Positions 16,297-25,916 of a stretch of DNA of 44,466 nucleotides are shown piece after piece (the first letter of the stretch is position 1; each line of letters opens with the position of its first letter). The position numbers were made by a program, and so were the translations under genes. Source of the DNA: Deltaproteobacteria bacterium (lineage in GTDB: Bacteria > Desulfobacterota > DSM-4660 > Desulfatiglandales > HGW-15); contig JAFGFM010000107.1 in assembly GCA_016931115.1 (NCBI GenBank), forward strand, positions 1 to 44,466, written 5' to 3'. Under the pieces are notes generated by a model. That model was not told the origin of the DNA and did not search any database. It saw only the letters and a program-made list of their open reading frames with translations.

Positions 16297-16580
16297 CGGG
16301 AGGGTGAACACATCAATTCTGTAAATTTATAAGTCTTGCCCCCTGGTCTTTATCAGGAGAAGTCTTTAAATGAACAATAAATTATGTGTTCATTTAATCC
16401 CCTGTATTTCAATATCTGTGCCATTAGCAATATTTTGAGCTGTACTTCATCTGAAAAAATATGGTATTTAATTAACCATAGAATTCAATATATTAAAGGT
16501 CTGTTGCAGGGGTTTATCTTTATTTTGCCTTTTAGGATACTTATCAGGGATGTATGTGTTTTAAAAAAATAGCTGATCCA

Positions 16581-16617
16581 GCACATAATAATGTGCATCA
16601 TGCACATATTAATGTGC
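16581..16617. promoter_or_regulatory. tandem GCACAT-N4-ATGTGC dyads, possible operator
   Basis: Two perfect 16-bp dyads, gcacataataatgtgc (16581-16596) and gcacatattaatgtgc (16602-16617), are spaced 21 bp apart start to start. The junction atgtgcatcatgcacat is itself a third dyad. Two helical turns of spacing suggests side-by-side binding of a dimeric regulator, about 95 bases upstream of the TPR gene. It could also be a structured RNA. Confidence 0.45.
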
Positions 16618-16711
16618 ATGATGTTGACTGATATTCATACTCAAGTAAAGTCTTTTAAAAAAGATGACTCAATTCGAATAACGAACAAGGATAGAGTGAA
16701 GGGGTATTGAC

Positions 16712-17344
16712 TTGGAAAAGAGAGGGAGAAGAATAATAGTTGCATCAATAGTCTCTGTTTTTTTCTGCCTGTTAATACTCCAGATCATACTTTCAATTAG
16801 CTCAGGTAAAATTGATGTAGTCAAACCCGAGGTATCTATTCAGAATGAAGCTGAGATCAATCTTGATTCAGAATTAAAGAAGATAGAGATATTGATTAAG
16901 ATGGGTTTTGAAAATGCGGACATATACTATAACCGTGGCTGGATTAATAGCCGGAAGGGGCGGAATGATCTGGCAAAGAATGATTATACCCGTGCACTGG
17001 AGCTTGATAAAAACCATGCTGATGCCTATTTTAACAGGGGCCTGATATACATGAAGGGAAAAAAATATGCTGAAGCAATCTCTGATTTTACTGAGGCAAT
17101 AAAATCAGACCCTTCGATGTCTGATGCCCTTTGTAACAGGGGCAATGCATATTTACAGGCAGGCAAGGTTACTAAAGCCCTGGAGGATTACACAAAGGCG
17201 ATTAGCCTTGATGATAAAGATCCTGATCTCTATCTTAACAGGTCCTTTATTTACAGGGCCTTGGGGCGTTTTAAGGATGCAGATCTGGATGTAAAAAAGG
17301 CTGAGGCGCTTGGCCTGCAAGCAGATATTTTGAAAGCGAATTAG
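16712..17344 (+). CDS. membrane-anchored TPR protein
   Basis: A 210-residue protein with a basic N-terminus, one membrane helix (about 8-32, IIVASIVSVFFCLLILQIIL) and four tetratricopeptide repeats from about 68 to 200 (ADIYYNRGWINSRKGRNDLA, ADAYFNRGLIYMKGKKYAEA, SDALCNRGNAYLQAGKVTKA, PDLYLNRSFIYRALGRFKDA). The TPR domain is probably periplasmic and serves as a scaffold; no partner is known. The start is TTG, chosen because aagggg lies seven bases upstream and an in-frame stop lies just before it. Confidence 0.8.
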   Translation: MEKRGRRIIVASIVSVFFCLLILQIILSISSGKIDVVKPEVSIQNEAEINLDSELKKIEILIKMGFENADIYYNRGWINSRKGRNDLAKNDYTRALELDKNHADAYFNRGLIYMKGKKYAEAISDFTEAIKSDPSMSDALCNRGNAYLQAGKVTKALEDYTKAISLDDKDPDLYLNRSFIYRALGRFKDADLDVKKAEALGLQADILKAN

Positions 17345-17405
17345 TGTCCATTCAGAAAGAGGTAATTTATGGATGGATACAATTTAAACGTAGAGGATAT
17401 AATTC

Positions 17406-18905
17406 ATGCATAACAGGAATATCTCAGTCGCTATAATAGGTGCAGGCGCAAGCGGAACCATACTGGCATATCAGATTATGGAAAAGGCATCCCAGAGATC
17501 TGATTCAGGGGTTAAGGTATACCTTATAGAAAAAGATGGTGATCACGGGCCTGGTCTTGCCTATAAAACCCCTTTGTCTGCCCATATATTGAACATGAGG
17601 GCAGATACCCTTGGAGTACTAAATGGTGATCCACTTGATTTTGTGAGATGGCTTAAAGGTCATGATGATGTGTCAAAGGCTTCATGGGGTGATCTTAACT
17701 ACCCTCCCAGAAATGTTTATGGAAGATATCTCGATACAGTACTTGACCTTGCAGTAAAAAAGGCAGCTCTGGGCAGCTCTTCAATAGAGCTGATAACTGG
17801 TGAGGCAGTTGATATTGATAAGAATGGCAGGGCCTTTAGTGTGAAAATGTCCGATGGGGGTGTAATAAATGCAAACAGTGTGATTTTAGCCCCAGGCAAT
17901 TTTCCAGGTGCTTTTCTTTCGGAGCTGAATGGAACAAAAGGGTATTTCCCTTATCCATGGCCTGTATCTGAGATTATAGAGAATATCCCCATGGATCAAC
18001 CTGTGTGTATAATGGGGGCAGGCCTGAGCGCTATTGATACCCTGATTACCCTTCTTGAAAACGGGCACAGAGAGAAGATCACCTTTTTATCAAGAAACGG
18101 CCTTTTACCAAAGGTACAGGGAGCAGCCTTTGACTACCAGCTTAAATATGTGAATAAAGAAACTATAGACAGGTTTCTTTCCGAATCAGATAAAAACAGT
18201 ATCTCATTTGACCTGGTAAAAAGGCTTTATATGGATGAAATGGAGGCTGCTGCAGGTAACAAGATCAACTGGCTGGATATCTTTAATCCTCAGGAATCTG
18301 CTACCCGGATACTTGAAAAGGATATCTCAAGGGCAGAAGCTGGCGTTATCTCTTATCAGGCAGCCCTGACAGCATCCGGACCTCTCACAGGGTACATATG
18401 GAACAGCATGTCTATTGATGACAGGATGCGGTTTGACAGGGAATATAAGACAGTCTGGGCAGTCTACAGACATCCCATGCCTGTAATTAATGCAAAAAAG
18501 ATACTGAATACCCTCAAGTCAGGTCAGCTTGATATTCAGCAGGGGCGTACCAGTGTCAAGGCAGGGAGTAAAGGGGGTTTTGAAATAGATGTCATAACCA
18601 GACTGGGTGTCCCTTTTGTATTAAAGACCCCTTATATTATTAATGCAACTGGCCAGGAGATTGATGTTACAAAATTTGAAAGTAAACTTATCAAGAGACT
18701 CATTAATAAAGGATTAATTATTGCCCATCCAAACGGCGGGATTTTTGTGGATTTTTGCACTTCATGCGTAAAAGAGAAAAGCGGAAAGGATATTCATGGG
18801 TTATATGCCCTTGGCGAGATAACCAGGGGGGTGCATTTTTTTACAAATGGGATTGTTCCAAATATGGTCAGTTCTGGCAGGATTGCCGACGCCATACTTG
18901 CGTAG
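17406..18905 (+). CDS. FAD/NAD(P)-binding oxidoreductase (NAD_binding_9-like)
   Basis: A 499-residue protein of the FAD-NAD(P)-binding group seen in PF13454-type proteins. The N-terminal dinucleotide fold is VAIIGAGASGTILAYQI (about 8-24). Family motifs GPGLAYKTPLSAHILNMRAD (about 48-67) and YPPRNVYGRYL are followed by a second dinucleotide site, VCIMGAGLSAIDTLI (about 199-213). The carboxyl end (YALGEITRGVHFFTNGIVPN) is also typical. The reaction of this group is poorly defined. The gene begins 61 bases after the TPR gene and converges with the M48 protease gene, the stop codons being seven bases apart. Confidence 0.82.
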   Translation: MHNRNISVAIIGAGASGTILAYQIMEKASQRSDSGVKVYLIEKDGDHGPGLAYKTPLSAHILNMRADTLGVLNGDPLDFVRWLKGHDDVSKASWGDLNYPPRNVYGRYLDTVLDLAVKKAALGSSSIELITGEAVDIDKNGRAFSVKMSDGGVINANSVILAPGNFPGAFLSELNGTKGYFPYPWPVSEIIENIPMDQPVCIMGAGLSAIDTLITLLENGHREKITFLSRNGLLPKVQGAAFDYQLKYVNKETIDRFLSESDKNSISFDLVKRLYMDEMEAAAGNKINWLDIFNPQESATRILEKDISRAEAGVISYQAALTASGPLTGYIWNSMSIDDRMRFDREYKTVWAVYRHPMPVINAKKILNTLKSGQLDIQQGRTSVKAGSKGGFEIDVITRLGVPFVLKTPYIINATGQEIDVTKFESKLIKRLINKGLIIAHPNGGIFVDFCTSCVKEKSGKDIHGLYALGEITRGVHFFTNGIVPNMVSSGRIADAILA

Positions 18906-18912
18906 ATATTAA

Positions 18913-20370
18913 TCAATATCCGTCTCTATCCTGGCTATTACCTGATCGGAAAAATGAATTATCCTTCTTCTCTAATTTTTTAAAGTCTTCAGATATCCTG
19001 CTTATAGATTCATCGATCTTTTTCATCAGGTCAGGGTCGTCACCTGCCTCCCTTTTTGCCTCCATATAATGGAAATGTGCCTCTCTGATATTTTTTGATT
19101 GTTCATGGAAAAGACCAAAATTGTAGTGGGCAAGTCCCAGCTTATTTATCTTGCCATAGGAATACCCCAGGCTGTAAAAGATATAATCTTCAACAGGTTC
19201 AAGTAATTTAAGCCTTTCATAAATCTCAATTGTCTTATCAAAATCTCCGGCCTTTTCATATATGGTTGTCAATGTCAGAAGGCTTACCCTGTCATTCCCA
19301 TTTTTATCTATGGCCTCCTTCAGTATTGAAACGGCCTTCTCTGTATCACCATTTGACTGGTATACCTCACTCAGGTAGCTTATAGCCGGGGATGGATCAG
19401 TAAGTCCCTTTACCGCCTTTTCAAGGTGTGTTATTGATTCCTTATAATCACCCTTTTCTTTAAGGATTATTCCCATCCCGAGGTTGGTAAGTGGTGAATC
19501 AGGATCCTTTTTAAGCTCAGATGAAAAATAATTGGTCATCTCTTCCCTTTGCTCATATCTTGCCATTATTACTGTCCTGAAGATCGGATACAGCCTTCTG
19601 AACGCAAGGCTTTCTGCTTTTGATAGCACCACATAGGGGGTTTTGAGCATGGATTCTATATTTGATATTCTTTCAGGCCCTATTGGATGGGTAAGAAGAT
19701 ATGCAGGGACTTCGTTAACTCCAAAGTGTCCGGCCTGCAGTTTTGCAAGGGCACTCTTTATTGCTGCCGGATTAAAACCTGCTCCAAGGGCATACTTGAA
19801 CCCTGATTGATCTGCCTGGCGTTCCGCATCCCTGCTGTATCCAAGCTGTTTCTGTTGCAAAGCCGCCTGGCTACCTAGCATAATAGCCTCGGTTGCCTCC
19901 CCGCCAACAAGTGCGCCAGCCAGCATTCCTAATAAAGATGCAACGCCAAGTGTTTTACTTTGAGCAAATTGTTGCGATATATGACGGTTTGAAACATGTC
20001 CTATTTCATGGCACATAACCGCTGCAAGTTCATCGATCTCATCCATTGCCCTTATAAGCCCGGTATAAATAACGACATGTCCGGCATAACCGGCAAATGC
20101 ATTGAGCTCTTCATCCTTTACGGCATAGAACCGGTATTTGAAATGCCGTGTTTCAACGGATTTAAGCAGGTAATGCCCCAGATCATTTATATAGTTGTCA
20201 ATAAAGGGGTCATCTATTACTCCAAGCTGCTGTTTTATAGCAAGGGCAAATTCCTCCCCTTTCTTTTCTTCCTCTTCCAGTGTAAGCGCATTTATGCTGC
20301 TGATTTGTACAAGCGTAAGAAGGGTAAAAAGTAATGAAATATATAACTTATTTTTTATCCTTTGGGGCAT
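18913..20370 (-). CDS. periplasmic M48 metalloprotease with TPR domain (BepA/YfgC-like)
   Basis: A 485-residue exported zinc protease of the kind that maintains outer-membrane protein and LPS assembly. A signal peptide covers residues 1-29. The zinc motif is HEIGH (121-125), with the third ligand probably Glu183 in SRDAERQADQSG. The LTHPIGPERISNIESML segment matches the BepA group. From about 275 to the end there are several TPR units (ADFDKTIEIY-like repeats). It is the last gene of the operon running from rplU; its ATG lies inside the rsfS gene (23-base overlap), implying translational coupling. Confidence 0.9.
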   Translation of the reverse strand: MPQRIKNKLYISLLFTLLTLVQISSINALTLEEEEKKGEEFALAIKQQLGVIDDPFIDNYINDLGHYLLKSVETRHFKYRFYAVKDEELNAFAGYAGHVVIYTGLIRAMDEIDELAAVMCHEIGHVSNRHISQQFAQSKTLGVASLLGMLAGALVGGEATEAIMLGSQAALQQKQLGYSRDAERQADQSGFKYALGAGFNPAAIKSALAKLQAGHFGVNEVPAYLLTHPIGPERISNIESMLKTPYVVLSKAESLAFRRLYPIFRTVIMARYEQREEMTNYFSSELKKDPDSPLTNLGMGIILKEKGDYKESITHLEKAVKGLTDPSPAISYLSEVYQSNGDTEKAVSILKEAIDKNGNDRVSLLTLTTIYEKAGDFDKTIEIYERLKLLEPVEDYIFYSLGYSYGKINKLGLAHYNFGLFHEQSKNIREAHFHYMEAKREAGDDPDLMKKIDESISRISEDFKKLEKKDNSFFRSGNSQDRDGY

Positions 20371-20713
20371 TGTGTTTTATCTCTATCCTTGGAGCCTCCA
20401 TCCAGAGACCTTCCAGGTCGTAGAATTCTCTGACCGGCTCATAAAAAAGGTGGACAATAAGGTCACCATAATCCATTAATATCCATTGTCCCTCGTTCTC
20501 ACCTTCTGTCCCGTATGCCTTAAAGCCATGTTCCCTCATCTTTTCTATCAGGTGACGGCCTATTGATTGTACCTGCCTGGTGGAATTGCCACCGGCAATA
20601 AGAAAATAATCAGCAAAGGAGGTCATTCCGCCAATATTTAACAGAACCGGGTCAACCGCCTTTCTTTCCATGATAATATCTACTGCAAGCAATGCTTTGT
20701 CAAGAGACTTCAT
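20348..20713 (-). CDS. rsfS: ribosomal silencing factor RsfS
   Basis: A 121-residue protein of the Iojap/RsfS family that binds ribosomal protein L14 and blocks subunit joining when nutrients are scarce. Recognisable segments are SFADYFLIAGGNSTRQVQSI (about 32-51), the EGENEGQWILMDYGDLIVHL core (about 70-89) and the FYEPVREFYDLEGLW end. The ATG shares one base with the nadD stop codon, the same neighbour order as in many bacteria. The 3' end overlaps the protease gene. Confidence 0.96.
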   Translation of the reverse strand: MKSLDKALLAVDIIMERKAVDPVLLNIGGMTSFADYFLIAGGNSTRQVQSIGRHLIEKMREHGFKAYGTEGENEGQWILMDYGDLIVHLFYEPVREFYDLEGLWMEAPRIEIKHNAPKDKK

Positions 20714-21354
20714 TATTTATATATATCCTTCCTTAAAATGTATTCTTTCACCCTGTCAGGTACCAGATAATTGATTGATCTGCCGGTCTTGATATTTTGT
20801 CTGATTTTTGTTGAAGAGATATCCATTAGTGTTGCCCTTTTAAAATAGATAGAGCAGCCACTGCTGTTTATGAATATATCTTCACTGTTGCCCTTTTTAA
20901 AATCCAATCCAAGGGACTCTATAAAACTGTTAATTTCACCCTTCTGTATACCAGGCCTGTCTATAACTGCAAAGCTGGTAAGTTTAAATAGCTCTTTATA
21001 ATTCTTCCAGGTGGTTATCTCTTTAAATGTATCGATCCCCAGAATAAAAAACAGATCGAGATCAGTACCGTATAAATTCTTAATGATATTGATTGTCTCA
21101 ATAGAGTATGATGGTCCTTTTCTCCTGCCTTCAATATCGCTTGCCTCAAGGTAACTGGAATATGAAACCGCAATTTTTGCCATCTCAAGACGTTCAGGAT
21201 AGGGGGTTATAATACTTTCATCCTTATGAGGAGGTTGAGCGCACGGGATCAGGAGCACCTTTGACAAGGAAAATTCTTCGCACATCTCTTCAGCCAGCCT
21301 GAGATGCCCGAAATGAATCGGATCAAATGTCCCTCCAAGTATGCCGAGCCTCAA
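20713..21354 (-). CDS. nadD: nicotinate-nucleotide adenylyltransferase
   Basis: A 213-residue enzyme that adenylylates nicotinate mononucleotide to deamido-NAD in NAD synthesis. The nucleotidyltransferase signature GGTFDPIHFGHLRLAEE is at 7-23, and the C-terminal ISSTKIR motif is near 182-188. PPHKDE and FILGIDTFKEITTW are also typical. The start codon is TTG: it is preceded at eight bases by aggaggg, which overlaps the proA stop codon, and no ATG fits the conserved N-terminus. Confidence 0.96.
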   Translation of the reverse strand: MRLGILGGTFDPIHFGHLRLAEEMCEEFSLSKVLLIPCAQPPHKDESIITPYPERLEMAKIAVSYSSYLEASDIEGRRKGPSYSIETINIIKNLYGTDLDLFFILGIDTFKEITTWKNYKELFKLTSFAVIDRPGIQKGEINSFIESLGLDFKKGNSEDIFINSSGCSIYFKRATLMDISSTKIRQNIKTGRSINYLVPDRVKEYILRKDIYK

Positions 21355-21366
21355 ATAATAACCCTC

Positions 21367-22623
21367 CTAATCCCTGACCTGGCCGTCACCATAGACAATA
21401 AACTTGGTTGTGGTGAGTTCTGTAAGACCCATGGGGCCAAATGCATGAAGCTTTGAGGTGTTAATCCCAATTTCAGAGCCAAGCCCAAGCTGATTGCCGT
21501 CATTAAATCTGGTTGAGGCATTTACAAGTACAACCGATGAGTCCACCTGAGCGAGGAATCTCCTGGCCCTTGCGTAATCCTTTGTGATTATAGTTTCAGT
21601 ATGGTTTGAACCATACTTTTCTATGTGTAAGAATGCCTCTTCCATGCTGTCAACAATCTTTACTGCCAGTATCAGGTCCAGAAACTCAGCTGGCCAGTCT
21701 TCTTCGGTTGCAGGGACTGCATCAGGTATAAGCGCTCTTGTCTTTTCACAGCCCCTCAATTCTACCTTTGCTTTACGAAATGCCTTTGCAACCTCAGGCA
21801 TGAATTCCTCTGCAATATCTTTATGAACCAGCATTGTCTCCATTGCATTGCACACACCTGGTCTCTGTACCTTTGAGTTTATGCATATATTAATTGCAGT
21901 ATCTATATCAGCATATTTATCCACATAGGCGTGGCAGACACCTTTGTAATGCTTGAGCACAGGGATTCTAGAGTTTTCTGTTACAAACCGGATCAGTCCT
22001 TCGCCTCCTCTTGGTATTATTACATCCACCAGATCATCACAGGCCAAAAGCTCGGTTGTGGCCTGCCTGTCTGTGGTAGGTATTACCTGTACTGCCTTTC
22101 CAGGGAGATTGTTTTCCTCAAGCCCCTCTTTAATTATATCTGCCAGGATCAGATTTGAATTTATGGCTTCTGACCCGCCTTTTAAAATGACTGCATTCCC
22201 TGATTTGAGACAGAGGCTTGCTGCATCCACAGTTACATTCGGCCTTGATTCATATATGAAACCTATTACCCCTAAGGGTATCCTGATCTTGCCAACCTGT
22301 AGATTATTTGGCCTTTCCCACATGCCGGTAACCTCGCCAACCGGATCAGTCAGGAGCATCACTTCATTAAGGCCCTGAACAATTGAGTTTATGGTTTTCT
22401 CATCAAGTGTAAGCCTGTCAAGCATTGCAGGGCTTAACCCCTTTTCTTTTGCGGCTGCCAGATCCTTTTTGTTCTGGATCATTATTTCATCTTTACGCTC
22501 AACAAGTTTTCTGGCAATAGATTCAAGCGCTGCATCCTTTTCTTTTCTTTTTATGGTGCGTAAAAGTCGTGATGCCTCTTTTGCCGACAATGCTATTTCA
22601 CGAATCATGGATTTTATTGACAT
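21367..22623 (-). CDS. proA: gamma-glutamyl phosphate reductase
   Basis: A 418-residue NADPH-dependent enzyme, second step of proline synthesis, converting glutamyl-5-phosphate to the semialdehyde. Family segments include [31 protein letters not shown], the catalytic-cysteine region [17 protein letters not shown] and [20 protein letters not shown] at the C-terminus. The gene overlaps the end of proB by ten bases, and its ribosome site (ggag) lies within proB. Length matches the family. Confidence 0.97.
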   Translation of the reverse strand: MSIKSMIREIALSAKEASRLLRTIKRKEKDAALESIARKLVERKDEIMIQNKKDLAAAKEKGLSPAMLDRLTLDEKTINSIVQGLNEVMLLTDPVGEVTGMWERPNNLQVGKIRIPLGVIGFIYESRPNVTVDAASLCLKSGNAVILKGGSEAINSNLILADIIKEGLEENNLPGKAVQVIPTTDRQATTELLACDDLVDVIIPRGGEGLIRFVTENSRIPVLKHYKGVCHAYVDKYADIDTAINICINSKVQRPGVCNAMETMLVHKDIAEEFMPEVAKAFRKAKVELRGCEKTRALIPDAVPATEEDWPAEFLDLILAVKIVDSMEEAFLHIEKYGSNHTETIITKDYARARRFLAQVDSSVVLVNASTRFNDGNQLGLGSEIGINTSKLHAFGPMGLTELTTTKFIVYGDGQVRD

Positions 22624-23783
22624 GTTTCATCTCCATCCTGACCACTGGTAATTAGGAGGTTATCCCTGTGTATGATCTCATCGTTATGCTTGAAACCAAG
22701 CATCTCTTCTATCTTTCTGCTGTTCAATCCCTTTATTATATCAAGTTCGCTTGAACTGTAATCTACCATGCCAACCGCTGTTTCATTGCCATTACGGTCA
22801 ACAATTTGAACTGAATCTCCCCTGTTGAATCTTCCGGACACCCCAATAACCCCGGAAGGAAGCAGGCTCTTCCCATTCTTTATCAGCGCCTTTACAGCCC
22901 CGTCATCAATGATGATTTTGCCTTTTATGGCCCTGGTAAATGCGATCCAGTGCTTGCGGCCGCAAACCGCTTTTGTCTGGGGGAGAAATAAGGTCCCGGT
23001 CTCTTCACCTTTCATGATCTTTCTAATTATATTTTTGGTGTACCCGTTTGTGATAATAACCGGTATTCCTTTTAATGTTGCCTTTCGTGCCGCCGCGATT
23101 TTGCTTGCCATTCCGCCTGTGCCTAGTGCCCCCGGGACTGATGTTGCAGATTGAAAATGGCTGCTGCTTATTTTGTTTATAAGCGGAATGAGCTTTGCAT
23201 TTTTATTTGTCCTCGGGTCATCATCATAAAGCCCGTCAATATCTGTAAGTATCGCAAGCAGGTTTGATTCTGTCATGTTGGCAACCATGGCGCTTAAATT
23301 ATCATTATCACCGAACTTGATTTCATCAATTACAACTGTATCGTTTTCATTTATGATTGGTATAATGCCCCATGATAAAAGGGTGAAGATAGTATTCCTT
23401 GCATTAAGATAGCGCCGCCTGTTATTAAGGTCATCCCTGGTGATAAGTATCTGTGCCACTGTGACCCCGTGACGGCCAAAGGCCTTTTCATATGCCATCA
23501 TAAGGCGGCTCTGGCCGATTGCAGCCATTGCCTGTTTTTCAGATATCCCGTCAGGCTTTTTTTCGTAACCCATCTTTTTCATGCCCGCTGCTATGGCGCC
23601 GGATGAGACAAGGATAATCTCAAACCCCCTTGACCTGAGGTCACAGATATCATTTGTAAGGCTGTTAATAATTGTACTGTTAAAACCATTGTCTCCTGTC
23701 AGTATCCCGCTTCCTGCCTTAATAACTATCCTGCGCGCATTTTTAAGCAGGTTTGTTCTGTTATTTGTTAATTTATCTTCCAT
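22614..23783 (-). CDS. proB: glutamate 5-kinase with PUA domain
   Basis: A 389-residue kinase that phosphorylates glutamate in the first step of proline synthesis. The amino-acid-kinase domain covers about 15-270 ([68 protein letters not shown]). The C-terminal PUA domain covers about 290-375 ([19 protein letters not shown]). The proB-proA order and overlap imply equimolar production. The lead-in to the ATG shows no strong Shine-Dalgarno. It follows obgE after about 115 bases. Confidence 0.97.
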   Translation of the reverse strand: MEDKLTNNRTNLLKNARRIVIKAGSGILTGDNGFNSTIINSLTNDICDLRSRGFEIILVSSGAIAAGMKKMGYEKKPDGISEKQAMAAIGQSRLMMAYEKAFGRHGVTVAQILITRDDLNNRRRYLNARNTIFTLLSWGIIPIINENDTVVIDEIKFGDNDNLSAMVANMTESNLLAILTDIDGLYDDDPRTNKNAKLIPLINKISSSHFQSATSVPGALGTGGMASKIAAARKATLKGIPVIITNGYTKNIIRKIMKGEETGTLFLPQTKAVCGRKHWIAFTRAIKGKIIIDDGAVKALIKNGKSLLPSGVIGVSGRFNRGDSVQIVDRNGNETAVGMVDYSSSELDIIKGLNSRKIEEMLGFKHNDEIIHRDNLLITSGQDGDETCQ

Positions 23784-23898
23784 TTATTTATGTGCGCCAT
23801 TTATTGAACCGGTTACATAATATACTTAATATTACAGGGAAAATTGTATTTTAAATAAAACAGATTACAGGACAGCGGTTGACCCGGCTCATTTTCAG

Positions 23899-24900
23899 TT
23901 AACCCGCTGCATTTTCTTTGAGAAACCTTTTTAGTTCCTCTATCCCTTCACCTGTCAGTGCGGATACTGCTATTGCACTCAGCCCCGCAGCATTTATTTT
24001 AAGCAGGATATCTTCAGCTTTTAACCCATCAGGCCTCTCAAGGTCAATTTTATTGAGAACAATTGTCCTTTTTTTTTCCATAAGCAAAGGGTCATATCTA
24101 TTAAGCTCATCCTCAAGAATATAGTAATCCTTTAGCGGGTTATCTGCCTTAAGGTCTGACATGTCTATGACATGAAGAAGAAATCTGGTCCTTTCTATAT
24201 GTTTCAGGAAGCGATGCCCAAGCCCTTTACCTTCGCTTGCCCCTTCAATAAGCCCCGGTATATCCGCTATTGTTAGAGACTTTTCACCAGTAATCTCCAT
24301 CATCCCAAGGTTTGGTATAAGGGTTGTAAAAGGATAATTATCTATTTTAGGGCGGGCCATTGTAAGGCTTGATAACAGGGTGGATTTTCCTGCATTTGGC
24401 AGGCCTACCAGCCCTATATCAGCCAGATGTTTCAGTGTGAGTTTAAGCCTTTTTGATTCTCCCGGAATGCCTCCCTGGGCATACCTGGGGGACCTGTTTA
24501 TTGCAGTGGCAAAATGCCTGTTCCCCTTTCCGCCTATACCGCCGTAAACAATAGTGATTGCCTGCTCATTACTTGTCAGGTCGCCTAGTATTTCACCTGT
24601 ATCGTGATCAGAGATGATTGTGCCGGGAGGCACCTCTATTATGGTATCCTCACCATTTTTCCCTTTTTGATTAGTGCCCATGCCAGGGCCGCCATTTCTG
24701 GCCTTGAAATGTCTTCGAGAACTGAAATCTGCCAGGGTGATAAGCTTATTGGAGGCCCTTATGATAATATCCCCACCTTTTCCGCCGTCCCCTCCATCAG
24801 GGCCGCCTTTAGGGATAAAACGGGCCCTGAAAAAGCTTACGCAGCCTTTTCCACCATTACCTGAAACAACATGTATTACGGCTTCATCCAGAAATCCCAT
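23899..24900 (-). CDS. obgE: Obg-family GTPase (CgtA)
   Basis: A 333-residue essential GTPase of late 50S assembly and stress control. The glycine-rich Obg fold spans about 1-158 (GGKGCVSFFRARFIPKGGPD). The G domain has G1 GLPNAGKST (about 166-174), the switch segment NYPFTTLIPNLG, G3 DIPGLIEGASEGKGLGHRFL, and G4 NKID. The carboxyl end stops shortly after the G domain without a long variable tail. It lies 32 bases after rpmA, the usual rplU-rpmA-obgE order. The ATG follows a gagga ribosome site. Confidence 0.97.
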   Translation of the reverse strand: MGFLDEAVIHVVSGNGGKGCVSFFRARFIPKGGPDGGDGGKGGDIIIRASNKLITLADFSSRRHFKARNGGPGMGTNQKGKNGEDTIIEVPPGTIISDHDTGEILGDLTSNEQAITIVYGGIGGKGNRHFATAINRSPRYAQGGIPGESKRLKLTLKHLADIGLVGLPNAGKSTLLSSLTMARPKIDNYPFTTLIPNLGMMEITGEKSLTIADIPGLIEGASEGKGLGHRFLKHIERTRFLLHVIDMSDLKADNPLKDYYILEDELNRYDPLLMEKKRTIVLNKIDLERPDGLKAEDILLKINAAGLSAIAVSALTGEGIEELKRFLKENAAG

Positions 24901-24932
24901 ATTATCCTCAGGAGGTGGAGAAAGGGGATTTA

Positions 24933-25187
24933 TTAATCGGCTAAAACGCTCACCTTTTTGCGGTTTTTAGTAAACCTTTCAAAGGTGACTGTGCCGTCTA
25001 TCTTGGAATATATGGTATAATCCTTTCCAAGACCTACATTTTTACCCGGATGGACCTGGGTGCCCTTTTGTCTGATAAGGATGTTTCCAGCCTGTACCTT
25101 TTCACCTGAATATTTTTTTACCCCAAATCTCTGGCCGGCGCTGTCTCTACCGTTTCTTGAACTCCCGCCTGCTTTTTTGTGTGCCAT
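24933..25187 (-). CDS. rpmA: 50S ribosomal protein L27
   Basis: An 84-residue large-subunit protein near the peptidyl-transferase centre. The N-terminus is [20 protein letters not shown], without the cleavable leader found in Firmicutes. [20 protein letters not shown] and the C-terminal DGTVTFERF segments are diagnostic. The ribosome site is aagga. Cotranscribed with rplU 82 bases upstream. Confidence 0.98.
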   Translation of the reverse strand: MAHKKAGGSSRNGRDSAGQRFGVKKYSGEKVQAGNILIRQKGTQVHPGKNVGLGKDYTIYSKIDGTVTFERFTKNRKKVSVLAD

Positions 25188-25269
25188 AATTATGATTCCT
25201 TATTAAATAATACGCTTAGAACTAAAAAGTCTTTAGTTTACTAATAAAAATACCGAAAATATTAATAAA

Positions 25270-25581
25270 TTACTGACCGATGTTGTCGATCTTTATCTGG
25301 GTAAAACATTGCCTGTGGCCCTGTTTTTTTCGGTAGTTTTTTCTTCTTTTATACTTGAAGATGATAACCTTTTTATCCTTGGCCTGTCTCATAATCTTGC
25401 CATATACCTTTGTTCCTTCAAGGTATGGTTTGCCAAGGTTGACGTTATCCCCGTCTGAAGTAAACAGGACCTTATCAAAGGCAACTGAGTCCCCGATATT
25501 ACCCTCAAGTTTTTCTATCTTCAGCATATCACCTGGTGCTACCCGATACTGTTTCCCACCTGTTTGTATTACAGCGTACAT
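25270..25581 (-). CDS. rplU: 50S ribosomal protein L21
   Basis: A 103-residue large-subunit protein that binds 23S rRNA, with the usual beginning MYAVIQTGGKQYRVAPGDML and the C-terminal basic signature KRRKNYRKKQGHRQ. The ATG at 25581 is chosen over an in-frame ATG at 25605 because ggagg lies just before it and it gives the standard N-terminus. It is the first gene of a long operon; a good promoter is at 25609-25637. Confidence 0.98.
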   Translation of the reverse strand: MYAVIQTGGKQYRVAPGDMLKIEKLEGNIGDSVAFDKVLFTSDGDNVNLGKPYLEGTKVYGKIMRQAKDKKVIIFKYKRRKNYRKKQGHRQCFTQIKIDNIGQ

Positions 25582-25608
25582 AATTAACCTCCAAAATTGT
25601 AACACGTA

Positions 25609-25637
25609 ACCATAAAAGAAAAAAAGTCATATGTCAA
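25609..25637 (-). promoter_or_regulatory. sigma-70 promoter of the rplU operon
   Basis: On the minus strand, ttgaca (25637-25632), a 17-base spacer and tatggt (25614-25609) form a good promoter. Transcription would begin near 25602, about 20 bases before the rplU start codon. Confidence 0.6.
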
Positions 25638-25658
25638 ATTGTTTATTATATGACTTTT
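25622..25658 (-). terminator. terminator hairpin of tRNA-Arg, overlapping the rplU promoter
   Basis: An 11-bp inverted repeat, aaaagtcatat and atatgactttt, with a 15-base loop is followed on the minus strand by further T residues (ttttctttt). It is 26 bases after the tRNA-Arg 3' end. The promoter -35 box of rplU lies inside the loop and 3' arm. Confidence 0.6.
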
Positions 25659-25683
25659 AATTCAGTGTTTACTTGTCTTAAAG

Positions 25684-25757
25684 TGCCCCCGGCATGACTT
25701 GAACATGCGGCACCCAGATTAGGAATCTGGTGCTCTATCCGCCTGAGCTACGGGGGC
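25684..25757 (-). tRNA. tRNA-Arg (anticodon CCT)
   Basis: All four arms form. The acceptor pairs GCCCCCG with CGGGGGC, the D stem pairs GCTC with GAGC, and the anticodon arm is CCAGA-TTCCTAA-TCTGG. The variable loop is GTGCC and the T arm is GCATG-TTCAAGT-CATGC. Discriminator A; the CCA end is not encoded. It reads the rare Arg codon AGG. Confidence 0.97.
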
Positions 25758-25767
25758 GTGGACTAGT

Positions 25768-25795
25768 CTTGTACCAAAAAATAATTAAAATGCAA
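25768..25795 (-). promoter_or_regulatory. possible promoter of tRNA-Arg
   Basis: On the minus strand ttgcat, a 16-base spacer and tacaag lie ten bases before the tRNA. The -10 box is a weak match, but its position is right. Confidence 0.35.
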
Positions 25796-25916
25796 GTTTT
25801 TTGTGCAGTAGTTTCAAAAAATGAAAAAAATCTTGATTATAGTAATAAAAGAATTTATAAGTTTTATTAATATTTGTTGGCTTAACATCATTTAGATTTA
25901 AGTTAAAAAAGATAGC

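Noticed and set aside
16384-16572. 62-codon plus-strand open frame in the gap before the TPR gene
   Set aside because: No ribosome site, irregular hydrophobic composition, no family resemblance; likely chance in AT-rich DNA.
16581-16617. Tandem dyads as a Rho-independent terminator
   Set aside because: No T tract follows either dyad, the stems are AT-rich and the nearest upstream gene ends 450 bases away.
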